Positions 46,101 to 58,920 of a DNA stretch of 64,000 nt are shown here, piece after piece (within the stretch, counting starts at the first letter, position 1; each line of letters begins with the position of its first letter). The translations under genes were made by a program, and so were the position numbers. Source of the DNA: Phoenix dactylifera (Eukaryota; Streptophyta; Magnoliopsida; Arecales; Arecaceae); contig NC_052393.1 in NCBI RefSeq assembly GCF_009389715.1, positions 6,076,001-6,140,000 on the forward strand, in the 5' to 3' direction. The notes beneath the pieces were generated by a model. The model did not search any database and had not been told where the DNA came from. It saw only the letters and a list, made by a program, of their open reading frames with translations.

Positions 46101-49100
46101 GTCTACAAATTTAGATTCGTGGACTCCGGAGCAGCTGAAGATGATGGCTTTTGGGGGCAACAACCGTGCACAGGTTTTCTTTAAGCAGCATGGATGGACA
46201 GATGGTGGTAGAATTGAGGCAAAATATACATCAAGAGCTGCTGAATTGTACAGGCAGTTACTTTCCAAAGAGGTTGCTAAAAGCGTTGCTGAAGATAGTA
46301 GCTTGCCTTTGTTGCCTGTTGTAGCATCCCAGTCACCAGATGCGGGCAATGGTCTTCCAGAGCTCAATTTTGTGGATGTGCCAAAGGAAAATTCAAATGA
46401 GAAGCGTGAACCTGAGACTACTCGGTCACCTAAGGCTCCAACCCATTCTGCAGTTATAAGTGCTGCTAAAAAGCCTATTGGTGCGAAGAAGACTGGGGGG
46501 CTAGGCGTCCGAAGGCTTACGACAAAGGTAAATTTGTGTTTTTTCATTCTAACAATTATAAGTTAAAAAGGAATGAAGTCTGAGGAACTTTACGAATTAA
46601 ATTATGCTTTGATGGTTTCAGAAGGAGACCATCAAAATGATTTTTTGGTAGTTGGCCACGATTTTTTTCCTTTATCCTTCTTATCCGACCTTATATAGTC
46701 ATGTGGCTGGGGAGCCTCCATATGTGCCTTTTAGCATGCTGTCAACATTTATGACTTTTAGTGCAGTACTTTCGGGGCATGAGAAAGAAGTGACTAGCAA
46801 CAGTTTTAACCATGCTGAGCATTTAATTTGCAGCCAAACGACAGTCTTTATAACCAGAAACCTGAAGAGCCAGCACCAGCTATAGCATCCTTGGCTAATT
46901 CCAAGACAGCACATGGCCCATCATTTCCTTCTCGATTTGAGTACATGGAAAACATACCATCTGCTGAGTCTAGTTCAGGAAGTGCTCAAGTGATCCATCA
47001 TGTTGCACCACCAAAATCTTCAAATTTCTTTGCAGAGTTTGAAATGGAGAGTGCATTTCAGAAAAAATCAAGCTCCACTTCAGCAAAAGTAGAGGTAAAG
47101 TTATATTTGAAATATTTTCTCAACAAAATCATCAGGGTTTTTCTTTCATTTGGATTTGAGTTAGTGGGCTGCATGACAGTGCATAGCTGACCCCAAATGC
47201 CCCTAAAGCATGCCTTCCAAACCACCCAGATCTGGGCCTTGTCTGCATGACTGTCCCATTTGAGGCCTGAAATGATGGTACTTGTTTGAAACTGTTGGGT
47301 TCCCATGGAATTTTGAATACTTCTTGCCTATTGCATGTCAGGTCCCATTTCGTGTGATGCATCTAATCTAGTTGTGAATTAAACTATTCTCAGTTGATGG
47401 TAGGAACTATTTCCATCAGCATGGGGAGAAGTAAAAAAGTCAAATTTGGGCCAACTTATCTACTGTAATTTAACAAATTAACAAATTGCTTCAGCTTCTT
47501 CTAGAAACTAATTAGTTACAGAAGCTGTTGTCTTTCTTACTTGCCTCTTGCATAAGTTAATTCATTTCTTCTATGGTCATCTGCCTTACCATTTTAATCA
47601 TGGCAGGCTTTCTGTCTAATTTCTACTAGAACATGTGACTTCTCACACTTCACATCATGAAGTCACACTCCATGTTCATGGTCTGTCGTGTATATCTTTG
47701 TTGGCTTCTTTTATTTTTATGTCCTTGATCTTGTGTGGTTATACATTTAATCTATAATTTGATATAATTTTAACCATCAAAAGTTACCATTTACCATCAG
47801 TTTGTGAACAGAGGTACTGTGTAGCTTTTGTCCCCCTCACATGCAATTCCTAGGAGATATTACCACATGCTGCTTGAAAACTGATGAATTTGTTGCAACA
47901 AAAAGAAACATGTATTAAATTCATTGGTTGTATGTAATTATGTGACAAAGCAAGCTTACTTATTGTTCTTTTAAACACACTTGAGTTTCAAATTTATACT
48001 GAATGCAAGCACTTGTGCTCTAATTGTACGAGCATAAAATCTATGATTATTCTGTAAATTATATTGGTTATTTGGTTAATGTTGCTTACTTCTAGATATA
48101 TTAAATTTCAATATACTTAACTAGCATGAATTTGTATTCCATATTAGACGAAGTTCATGTTTTTAATGGACCAAAGACTACAGTTGCATGTTTGATGCTA
48201 TTGAAGAAGCACAATCATTCCTCTTATACATGTACATGTCAGGAATAATATTTACCAAGGTTGATATTAAGTGGATGGATTTTGTCTTTCTGGTGCATTA
48301 TGTATGATGATATCTGTGGAGTCACAAACATTGTCTTTGAATCTCTTTCTTATTCACTGCTCATGTCAGATACTTGAAATCAGAGTGGCTGCTAGGAAAT
48401 GCAATGTAGTTTATCCACATGTTAGCAGGGTAGAAGCATACAAAGAACTTCAGGAGAAGTTATTGTTTTGCAAAGTTATTGTTGCCGTTATTGGCTTTTC
48501 TTCTCTTCTTCAACAATTGTAAAAGTAGGATAAATTGTGGTGGTAAGCATGAGGAAAAGGCTATATTAAAGAATGTGATTTTATTTGACTTGAATCTGCG
48601 GTTATGCCAAATGGAGTACTGTTGTAGGTATGGTACGAGGACAGATTGAATTTCCTAAGTTGTTGGGGGGTAATTGAAGGTGTCATAACGTGATATCGTC
48701 ATAGCCATAAGTTATTTGGGAAGCACTGGACTAATGCTTGGACAGCAAAGGACTGCAATATGAGATTTCAGTGGTGAAAGTCTTCTTTCACTTCCCCAGT
48801 TCCTTCATGGTATGATTCGTGGATATTTCAAGTGTCGTGGATACAGACTACAGTTGATGAGACACCATGACACGGCTATGATTATGGACTATTTATTCAA
48901 GGCACCTTTTATTGGACGTGTGCCCAAGGGGAATGTTTGAAAAATTGATACAGTTTTGGTCCAGTAGAAGTTTCTCTACCATCATTCTTAACCGGGTCTA
49001 ATACCTGGATATTTGAAAATTAGCAAGCCTCCCATTTTTGACAAGCTATATTATGTAAAAATTGCATCTTTTACATGGCTTTGGGTAACAAGTTATGTTA

Positions 49101-51853
49101 CCCAATGCAATGTAAGATAGCCTTTTTGTTATTTCTAGTAGTAACTTAATGAAATGCAACTGGTTTCTTATTCAAATGCTATTTCTATCATGTTTCTGTT
49201 GGTTGTTAAAGGCTTTGGTGAAAATAATATCTCTGTCATGTTTGGGAACCATATCGTACCATATAAAATAAGCATGTTTATTTTTTAAAAATTGTTTGGA
49301 TGATCGTTTTGTTTTGAAAAGATCAATCTCTTCAATATGAAGGAGAAAGCATTCCAAAATCAAAAGAAGTCAGATCATGAACTGTAAGTAAGTTCCCTAA
49401 ATTGAAAAAGATTGCTTGGCTCTTAAAGATTTAGTTTTCTGGGTCACCTTCTCTAGTAAGGTTGCAAGAAAATCGGGATTAGCTTTATTTCTTGATAGAT
49501 CGTGGAACAAACTCAAGCGGTAATTCATATACCTTAACTACGAATCTTGGCATTGTGGAGATGATCATGATGATGAGGGACAAGTTCTTATGTGAAGAAA
49601 ATCATTCTGAACTTTCAAGATTAATTTCATTGCATTTTTGAGATGAGGGAATGCAATTCTCCCTAGTGGGATGGTGATGTACTGCTAGCATGGTTATGGC
49701 CTTGCCTATATATGGGGCTACGGTGACATCTCATCCAAGAAGCTAGCAGCTCTCATCTATGGATTACTATTGGTTTAGTGATGTTGGGGAAGATGCTCTT
49801 TTCATGAATTGAGATGCTTTGTGCTACGAAGATTACCTTTTGCACAATTAACCATAGGCCTTATCCTAATTCTTACCTTTTGTAATGTTGTAGTCAAGAT
49901 TGACTTGTAAACTATTGCAAATTTTGGTCACACATCATCCAAGAACTTCTGCAATCATCAGTGTTACTTGGACACTAGAGGGTTTTAGGATCAGAGTGTC
50001 ATCACTTATTGCTACATGATATCTACATGACACTGCTTAACATTTGATGTAATCTAGGAAGAAAATTGTGTCTTGATGTCCATAAGAGGATGATTTGGGT
50101 GCGACTGAGTCAATCTTAGGAGATTAAATAGGATATTTTTGTTTGTACTAGGTGATTAGATAATGGGGTGCTGAGATTAGAAATTATGTGATCTTTATAA
50201 TTAGCGTCATGCCAACTTTTGTTTCTGTGGGCCATAACTTACTCCAGCTAAATTAATTGGGGCTAAATAGGAGGACAGAGAAGTTGCAGCCATTACACAG
50301 GGCTAGCCATGAGATGAAGCCTCTTGCTAACTTCCTCTTAATCCTTGCCTCTTCTCTAGTCTGTAACTTTATGGGCGAAGTTTTGCTTTGTTTCTTTCTT
50401 ATTTCTGGAGACAAAAAAGTGGAAAGAGTCCTGTACTTGGGAGTCCTAGTTTATTAAGGAATAGAAGTCTGTTTAGGGTTCAAAGTAGTGCAAGGTTATT
50501 CTAGTGTCACTAATTTTTGCAGTACAGATCTTTCCTTGTATCTTGTTTCTATTGTTTTTGGATTTTTTACTTAATGGCTGGTCGTGTGTGGGCTAAGGAT
50601 TAACCGAAGCTCATGCATATGATCATAAGGATTAACCTCGTTTGAGAACATGAGAACTTTATCAATTATTCAGTTGCATTAAAATGGCTGTTTTAAAAGA
50701 TATGCATTTTGTTTCCCAGTGAATGTCTAGGCACTGTCATAATGTCCACTGTATGTCATGAAAGATGGTTCTTTTACCAATCATAATTAGATCCACGGAT
50801 CTGTTGGTTTATGCAGTGGACAACTATATAATAGGCATTTCAAATCATTTGGCACTTGATCTTGTTGTTGGACATCGAATTTATGCTCTGAGATTTTTAG
50901 TTTGCATGATGATCTTCAGATCCAGGAAAGTAATGAAGCAAGGCAGAAATTCTCAAATGCAAAATCAATTTCATCAGCCCAATTCTTTGGTGATCAGAAC
51001 AAAGATGCTGATAAGGAGGCTCAAATTTCCCTGCAAAAGTTTTCGGTATGCTCTCTTGCTGTTATCACAAATCTTACTGAAATCTTATATATAAAATGTT
51101 CAGGTTATCTAATATTAGTAGATTTCGGGATATATAATATCAGCATTATGTTAGTTCATCATGATTTGTGTAAAATCCTGTTTCTCATCTCTGGAGCTCT
51201 GCTTGTTAATTTTATTGCATTCTGTTGCGGATGGTTTGGCAGATCAACTGTGATTTGGATGTTATTTTTTTCAACTATCAGATTCTAAACATTAATGCTT
51301 AAGAAGTTGGATTACTGTTCAAAAGCCACTGGTTTTAACATACCTCTATATAGGGCTCAACTTCCATTTCGAGTGCTGATGTCTTTGGTCACAATACGAT
51401 TGATTCTGGACTTGACCTCAGTGCAGCAGACCTTATCAACCGAATTTCCTTCCAGGTACTTTCTTGAACATGAGATATTATATGATGATTCCAGGAGATT
51501 CCACTTGATAGGTCAACATCAGAAATGCAGACTATCCATGAATTTCTTGAAATGATTGAACACGAAGAGTGATTACTGGTCTTTGTATTTAGTTCTATTC
51601 CGTGCTTGCTATTCGCCGCCACAATGATGTTGCCTTTACAACCTTAACTATTTATTGAGAAGCAAACCATCGAATTTGATGCCTTCAGGTGTTTGCAGTA
51701 TGTATTTTATCCAAATGATTTGCTTCAATATCTTGTTTTTCTCAGGCAACACAGGATATATCCTCCCTCAAGAACATAGCTGGGGAGACCGGGAAAAGAT
51801 TGACATCTTTAGCTTCCAGCCTTATCAATGATCTTCAGGATAGAATCCTCTGA
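42955..51853 (+). CDS. AGD8: ArfGAP2/3 (Glo3)-type ARF GTPase-activating protein, AGD8/9/10 class
   Basis: Seven coding exons: 42955-43023, 43283-43401, 46101-46527, 46834-47094, 50920-51045, 51354-51455, 51746-51853. All have GT-AG borders and joined they give one open frame of 403 residues, the family's usual length (about 400). The ArfGAP zinc finger is C25-x2-C28-x16-C45-x2-C48, with catalytic arginine R53 in CSAVHRSLG. The C-terminal half has two ISSxxxFG repeats (ISSAQFFG 309-316, ISSADVFG 339-346), the Glo3 motif of ArfGAP2/3. It ends in an amphipathic stretch [19 protein letters not shown]. These proteins stimulate GTP hydrolysis on ARF1 and act with coatomer on COPI vesicles at the Golgi. 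Exact paralogue (AGD8, 9 or 10) is uncertain. Introns 2 and 4 are long (2.7 and 3.8 kb). An AATAAA at 51909-51914 could serve as poly-A signal. Confidence 0.93.
43075..43104. repeat. Poly-C tract in ArfGAP intron 1
   Basis: An unbroken run of about 30 C, 50 bases after the exon 1 donor. Length is likely to vary or be misread. Confidence 0.9.
44455..44645. repeat. GGTACC-type dispersed repeat in ArfGAP intron 2
   Basis: Contains CATACCGTACCGGCACTGAACC, split by its motifs ACCGTACCGG, CTTGGTATGCCGAACC and GCGTACCTTG, shared with copies near 12945, 14340 and 36776. It lies within intron 2, so it does not affect the coding sequence. Confidence 0.5.
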
Positions 51854-54537
51854 GTGGGCTTCATGTGGTCACATTCATGTACATGCCTAAAGAACAGCTA
51901 CCTTTTCCAATAAAGGATCAATCTCAACATTGAGGGAGGTTGCTAGCTTACCATCTTAAATCTATATCATACCTTTTTTTCGCAGAGATACATTGTTCAT
52001 CTTTCCTAGTTACCGTGCATGACCTACTTTTGTAATAGTGGAAGCATTCGGAGCTGTAGAACCCATAGCAGAATGGATTTTATACTTCTTGAAGCTCCAA
52101 AAAGTTTGGGGTTTGTATTTATGGACTCGGCAAATTTGATGCCTGAAAAGTTGCACATGTTTTAATCATTTATGTTTATGTGCTGCTCCTCTGCTGTAGA
52201 GTTTACAATTTTTTCATTGCAAAACATCAGGTAAGCAGTGATAGGAATTCATTTCACATACAGCTCTGGGCGTGCAAAGGCAAGCTAGTACCGTGCCTTC
52301 AATGAAACAGGATCCCTCTATTCTGCGTTTGTGCGGATCCTTGGTACCACAATCTAGGATCATTATGCTGGTTAACCTAATTGTGAAGGAGGGCATTACT
52401 GTAGTTGTCACTATTGGTTTTGGTTTTGTCTTGAATTATATACCGTCTTGTATTTGAACCAGCGCAACTTATATCAGATGGGTCGCCCTCCCTTTCCTTT
52501 AAAAAAAAATCATATCTAGGTGGTATGACTAATCCCAACCTCGATTTTTATTCCTCCAATTTGTTCCGCCTCCAGTTGTTTCAAGATAGTGTAATTTGTT
52601 CCAACTTGGATTGATATTGTTAATGAAATAGGTACGAAATGATTCCCTATATTATATATATGCCAATTAGTAGTCATTAGTATTATAGTATTTGGAACTA
52701 AATGGACAATTAACGACACAGTTTGCTCAGAATCTTGTTCGTAGAGCCAGATACTATTTTTGCGCCCTTGGCGGAATATGTACGCCGTTCTCCATCATGC
52801 GCTACCGAGCAAACCCGCATATATCATACGGAAAAAAAAGAGAAGACAAATAAAAATAGTTTTTTTACTAACTGGGTTTGTCACTTTTATAATTAAAAAA
52901 ATAAAAATGAAAAATTTTATGTACCAATAGAGACTGTACGAAAAAAAATCCATCTCATTCTTTTTCTTTCTCATCAAGTAATACAATTCATCAGCTTCCT
53001 GATACAAGCTGTAAGTTTTTTTGATACACATCTTGTAGCAATCCAATATAAATTTTCAGATAAATTGAAATATAGTTTTTAGAATACTATGTGCATCATT
53101 ATATAGTATATAGGTAGTTGATATATATCTAGCAATATCATCATCTAACATCTCAATACATACCTAGGTAAATCGACCATTATATAATATATGGCTAGTT
53201 GATACAAACCTAGCAATATAGTAATCTAACGTTCCAATATACACCTCTTGATAAATCGATATATAATTTTTAAGATATGATGCTCACTAGCCAAGTGATA
53301 TACACTCATCAGTAATACATACTGTAAGTTTTTCTAATGTACATCTAATAGCAACCCAATATATAGCTCAAGTAAATCGATACATAGCCTCTAGAACTTA
53401 GTATTCACTAGTACATACTGCACGATCAGGTGATACACAACTAGCAAAATAATCATTCAACATTCTAACAATATACTTTTAAGTGAATCAATACACAGTT
53501 TCCAGATGAAAGAAAAAAAAAGATTTAGAAGGAGAAGAAAGACCTCACGGATGAAAGAGACAGCTTGATGATAAAGAGACAGCTCATATAATTAAGAGTC
53601 CAATAATCTCTTGGAGTCTTCCATCAGAAAACCAAAAAAAAAAAATCCCTTGGAGGCGCGGATAAGGGAAGTCACTGTACCCTTTGGTGGCATTCAGGAC
53701 AACAGTAAACTCTTCGTCTTCGGGTGGAAAAATTACTGGGAAAACTTGAAACACGTTAGGAATGTCAATAAAAAATATCATTTTTTCTTTAATACTAGTC
53801 TAACATCACTTTATTGGTGGGGCGTTGGAGGGATTAACTCTTAAGTTAGAAACCTAACCACGTCACCGCGCATCGGACTAAAAACCGGGCTCATAAGAGA
53901 AACCTAGCGTCTGGCAAATTTCTTGAACCCTTCCAAAATTTTCTCATCTTCCATCCCACAGTCTAAGCAGATACAAGGCCCACTCTGATTATTGTATGTC
54001 AAAGTTGATGCAAGGGCAATTGATTGTATACCGAACGCAAGAAACAAGACAGAATTGTTTCACATTAAGAGTTGAAATAGGCTCGAAAACGATAAAAACG
54101 AAATGAGATATATTCCATCAGATCACCTATGACAATAAAGTGCAGACTGTACGTCATTTTGGCTAAATGCTCATAACACCTTCTAAAACAGACCAGTTTT
54201 TCGCCTTTACAAACTTTCTGGCGCTGTGGATAAACTGCTATTTCACCCACCAGATTCATGTACTTATGTGATACTCTGACAACCTAAGAGCCAAAGTATT
54301 TACCTCAAGGAAGAATATATGAGAAGAGGAAAAATCATGTAAGAACTACAAAAAAAAATATTTTTAACGAAGTTACACAGAGGATAGAGCATTTGGACAA
54401 GAATGGGTTAAAAGTCTGAAAACATCAACATTGACATGAAGTTTTAGCGAAAAGAAGCTTTAGATGGAAGGATGGTTAATCATCAAGCCTGAATAGGCGA
54501 AGGCAGATGCAGCGGCCAGGGTAATCATCTATGGAGG
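51854..54537. other. ArfGAP 3' UTR and intergenic DNA
   Basis: The ArfGAP 3' UTR occupies the first part, with several possible poly-A sites. The rest has no gene apart from the degenerate tandem array at 52970-53500. The final part (54300-54537) is probably the 3' UTR of the minus-strand UBP gene. Confidence 0.45.
52970..53500. repeat. Degenerate AT-rich tandem array
   Basis: Recurring blocks of the form 'GTTGATACA..CTAGCAATAT.ATCTAAC.TTCCAATA.ACA...GATAAATCGATA' recur at intervals of about 100 bp. A larger block starting CTGTAAGTTTTT.. recurs at about 53009 and 53329. It looks like an old satellite-like array. Confidence 0.5.
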
Positions 54538-57500
54538 CTACTCTGACTGACGAGAGACAAGCTCAAGATCCAATTCGGAGTCATCTATAAACAAACCACG
54601 TCTGATGGAGCGAGGGCTAAGGCTCTGGCGAGATGCAGACGTTAGCTGTGCTGCCGCTGTTGCTTCCCTGGAAGAACCATCTAAACTCGCTCTCATTCTT
54701 TTATTACTGGGAAGCTGGCCTTTATCCTGAAGAGGTCGCCTATGTAAAGGCTTGTGCTGCGTAGCAAGGCAGGCCAGAATGCTTGACCTCCGTGAACCAG
54801 GCATGCCTCGCACCAATCTTTTGAGTGGCTCGTTCATGGGCACATCCTTCATGGTGTTGAGGGTGGGTTTCCCTACTTCCCTAGTGAGCTTCAATTCCCC
54901 TTGGAATTGTGGAATAAGGTGATTCTCCTTCTCATCTTCTGTAAAATTATGGCACAAAGAGGTAAAAAGAATATAATGAATGAATAAAATTGCCTTCGAC
55001 ATTAAAGTATCACTCGATTTCAAACAAGAAAACGGATAATGATGAAAGGAAATAGCCCATGTATAGCAATGAGAGCAATATAAGCCGACAAACTAGAAAG
55101 CGGCTTTCTACGTAGAGATCTTAATATTCTAACTACTCCTTTTGATGGAAAACCCTTACCCAATGGCTCATCTTGGAAAATACCAACGATATTAAGCTTG
55201 TCTGGCATAGCTTTGCAAGACCCTTCGTCAAGGCTCCTGTGGTAGCAAGCGCTAGGAGTTGCATCATGGCATCTTTCTTCATCTACAACAGGAGAAAAAT
55301 TAAAGCATTGGCTGGGGTCTTCATCCTTCCCTTGCATTTCTCTTGAACTGCTGCAACTAGTCTCTCCAATAGAAGGTGAAACAAGATTTCGATCTACATA
55401 ATCCAACACAGATACTGGGGACGCATCATTGCTGCCATCCAGGTCGGGTACCTTCTGTGCCTCCATTAAGGTTGAAAACCAGGGCGAGGATCCCTGCTTT
55501 ATGTAGAAAAGGATAAAGGCTGATTCCTTTAACACATGGGTTTCAGAAACTCTGGCCACCTGCAACAGACATGGTTTCATTAGAATCATAAGCACACCCA
55601 CGTAGTAGATAAAATATTGGTAGAACACTTGCCTCGGAATCATTCATTTGGAACCATGCTGTTGGAGAGGAACGAACGAAGCAGTAATAATGCCCAGAAT
55701 AAGGTGAACCATCATGCACCAGGACTGCATATAGGTCGTATTTTAACTGCGCCTGCCATGTAAAGCATGCTAAATGATCAGAACTCATTTGTGCGCCAAA
55801 ATGTACTTCAGTGGGGAATGGAAGGGATGCTTACCCCATCCTCTGGGCAACTAAGAAAAGGATTCAAGTCCAGCTCCAATGGATACTCCACAAACTTTTC
55901 AATCTTTGTAGCAAAAAATCCAATGCTCTTGAATCGCTTGAGTTGAAGTGCAACAATTTCTGGAGCTTGGTCCAGCTTAAGTTGCTTCTCCACCAACACC
56001 TGAGCCTTGCAGCCTTCACAGGTGAACTTGGCTTCAGGATCATCAAGTTTCTCCACCTTGGTGAAAGACACCAGAGCATCTGTGAGGGTGTCAACATCAC
56101 CAATCTCCAAGCTGAGATCAAGCAGGGGCTCAAAAGTGTCTGAACAGTGACCACAATCACAGCATCGCAACTGAACCAATGGCATAGCCATTAAAGGAAC
56201 GATGTTAATATTAGTTAAAAGGAGACGCAGGCCGGTAACCAAGTAAAGGAGTGACTTAGCGGCAGTTACCTGGCTTCTGAGACGCCCTCCAAAAACCTGC
56301 TTGACAAGGCTATCTTTCTCTAATGAAGACGGGTGGTCCTTCAAGATGGGGTCCAGACAGCAGCCATGCAAGCTATCCAGCAAAGCATGGAGGAATTCAT
56401 GGGCATCCCCTTGATTGCCCAGCTGAAAACAAGATGATATTTCTGGTAATCAAAAGGTCAAGAAGAACAATGTTATATTAATCCGTAATTCTCTCTGTGT
56501 GCACAAGGAAAAATGTTTTATTTAATTTGGATCAAATGAAACCAAATTTGAAGCACCAAGATATCTTCAAATTATCTCTCAGCTCAAGAAATATACGGCA
56601 CCAAGACAATCATGCTGCATCTAAGTCTACAAAACTTAAAACCCGAGTTAGGATTATATCGAAAGAGGGAAACACCCTAATTTCAAGCTTCCAACTGTTA
56701 CTAGATTATTAGATTACACCAGATTAGTTCAAGGGTCATCGATCATCATAGTTGTAACTACAGGCAACAAAAATGGTAAAGAATTGTATCGAGTCAATAA
56801 TTCAGAATCCAAGCAAGATTCGACTTGAGAATGCAGAAATAAACTCATAACCGCCCATCAGATCAAAGAAAATATCAGATATCAATATATGGACAGATGA
56901 ATAGAAACTAATCATCCAAAGACCAAACCAGAGAAGCCATATAAAGTAGATGAGGTTATTCAAAGGATACTGCTCATATTATCAGCAATCCTTCTGGGGG
57001 AGATAACGTTTCCTGACTTGACAATACTGAGGTTGATGTGTTCTCTCAGCGCACAGAAAGAGCAGAAATCCCCATTGCCTCCTGTAAAATTTTCCCAAAT
57101 TCTAATGTCTACCAACTCGGAAAAAAATAAGACATTAGAGAAAAAAAATTCAGTCTTTGTACTGAGCGGAACCAAATCCAATACCACAACAAGTAGAAGA
57201 GTGATCAACCGATCGAAGCTTCTGTATTAAAGGAACCGTATGCGTGAGACACTGAAGAACCGCATTGAGAAAGCACGTGTTCCCTAAATTCCAGAGAGCG
57301 GCTCCCTAAACCACAACCGAAACAAATAGATTCACGATAGAATCACAAAAAGACGCAATTTCTATAGGAGAACAGAGATCGAAAAAGGATAGAATTAGTG
57401 TAGATTGGGGCTAATTACCACGAGGCGGGGCTGGTAATTCGAAGGAGGCGGCGAAAGCCAGGATCTTTCCATGTTTCCCGGATCAGATTCCTGCAGGATT

Positions 57501-57618
57501 ACCGAAGAAGAAGAAGAAACGATTCAGCAAAAACCCTGAGAGAATACTGAAGAATCTGGAGAAAAAAAATTACGCGTACCGTCTGGGGAGGAGGAGGATG
57601 AAGAGACTCGGCCTCCAT
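54538..57618 (-). CDS. UBP21: Ubiquitin-specific protease (UBP20/21 class)
   Basis: Nine coding exons on the minus strand: 57580-57618, 57419-57490, 57185-57305, 56971-57081, 56270-56442, 55835-56170, 55633-55752, 55160-55559, 54538-54938. They total 1773 nt, one frame of 590 residues. The catalytic cysteine is C48 in [21 protein letters not shown], the THTVPL signature recalling Arabidopsis UBP20/21. [10 protein letters not shown] follows in exon 5. Zinc-binding pairs are in LRCCDCGHC (175-181) and C223EGC226. The histidine box is YSGHYYCFV (H305), with N321-D322 closing the triad. Residues after about 345 are an unrecognised, charged C-terminal tail. These enzymes remove ubiquitin from proteins. 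Exon 5 begins at TTACCAG|AAATATC, the only acceptor that keeps frame. The exon 7 donor is GAG|GCAAGT, a GC-AG intron. UBP20 or UBP21 cannot be separated here. Confidence 0.93.
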
Positions 57619-57948
57619 GGCAAGCTAGGGTTTCCTTCGTATATCCACGACTCTGTGGGACTCGGAAGCGGAGTTAGGGTTTCGGAATTAGAGATGGGGT
57701 TTCCTATTATCATAAGAAATCGAAGCCGAGGGGCCGAGGGGGTGAAGAATTCGCGGCCTTTTGAAAGAGAGGACGCGCCATCGGATTTTGCGGGGGAATC
57801 TTATTTCCATAGCGCGGCTTCCGATTATTTTCCGAGTCCAGGTCGAAGTTAAACTCTAAACCGCAGCGTAAGATCGGACCGTCGAAAGTGCACCGATCGC
57901 TACCAGCGCGTCCACGTCACTGGTGGTGCGTTTGAAGGCGTCTAATAC
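57619..57948 (-). promoter_or_regulatory. 5' flank of the UBP gene
   Basis: GC-richer sequence directly upstream of the UBP start, carrying its leader and core promoter. The plus-strand frame at 57598-57852 is antisense to it and unsupported. Confidence 0.4.
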
Positions 57949-58920
57949 TGTAGTCCCCCGGTCGATTTATTAAACCTGAGTTGCCTCTAAAACAAAAAAT
58001 TTATCCAATTAGTTAGTGCTTGAGCTGGAATTCTTCAGAAAAATAACTAACCGGTTCTTTCCTAGATTGTATACAACTCAAATATTGAAAATCTCCATAA
58101 TGATAGATCTCTTGGTTTATCCATAGGAGATTTTTCTTTATTTTAGCAGAAATACCAAAAATGGCAGATAAAATCAAAATCAGCAATTCTTTTATGACAT
58201 TAGTTTTGATATTTATTAATTAACAATATTTAAAGAACTAAAAATTAAAAATTATTGTAGTCCTACGGTCAATTTATTAAATCTGAGTTGGCCTCTAAAA
58301 CAAAAAAAAAAATCCAATTATTCTTTACAGGCCCGAAATTTTCCTTAGTAGTTGATGCTTGAGATGGAATTTTTTCAGAAAATAATTAACCGATCCTTTC
58401 CTAGATTGTATAGAACTCAAATATGGAAATCTTGATGATGATAGATCTCTTGGTTTATCCATAGGAGATTTTTCTTTATTTTAGCAGAAATACCAAAAAT
58501 GGCCGATAGAACCAAAACCAACAATTCTTTTTTGACATTGGTTTTGATATTTATTAATTAACAATATTCAAAGAAATAAAAATTAGAAAATATTGTAGTC
58601 CCCCTGGTCGATTTATTAAATCTGAGTTGCCTCTAAAACAAAAAAATTATCTAATTATTCTTTATAGGCCCCGAAATTTCTCTTATTAGTTGATGCTAGA
58701 GATGGAATTTTTTCAAAAAATAACTAGCCGGTCCTTTTCTAGATTGTATAGAACTCAAATATTGAGATAGATCTCTTGGTTTATCTATGGGAGATTTTTC
58801 TTTATTTTAGCAGAAATACCAAAAATGGCAGATAGAATCAAAACCAGCAATTCTTTTTTGACATTGGTTTTGATATTTATTAATTAACAATATTCAAAGA
58901 AATAAAAATTAGAAAATATT
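57949..58920. repeat. Three-copy tandem repeat, ~310-340 bp units
   Basis: Units are 57949-58255 (307 bp), 58256-58593 (338 bp) and 58594-58920 (327 bp). Each starts TGTAGTCC(C/T), then a (G/A)GTC(G/A)ATTTATTAAA block, and each contains GATAGATCTCTTGGTTTATC and TTGATATTTATTAATTAACA. Units 2 and 3 share a segment around TTCTTTA(C/T)AGGCCC that unit 1 lacks, and differ from each other by few changes. No coding potential. Confidence 0.9.

Noticed and set aside
46065-46547. 160-aa minus-strand frame
   Set aside because: Antisense shadow of ArfGAP exon 3.
50765-51094. 109-aa plus frame near ArfGAP exon 5
   Set aside because: It overlaps the true exon in another frame and runs into intron; the exon frame with ISSAQFFG is the real one.
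56960-57208. 82-aa minus frame as a separate small protein
   Set aside because: Only the part 56971-57081 is coding, as UBP exon 4; the rest is intron.
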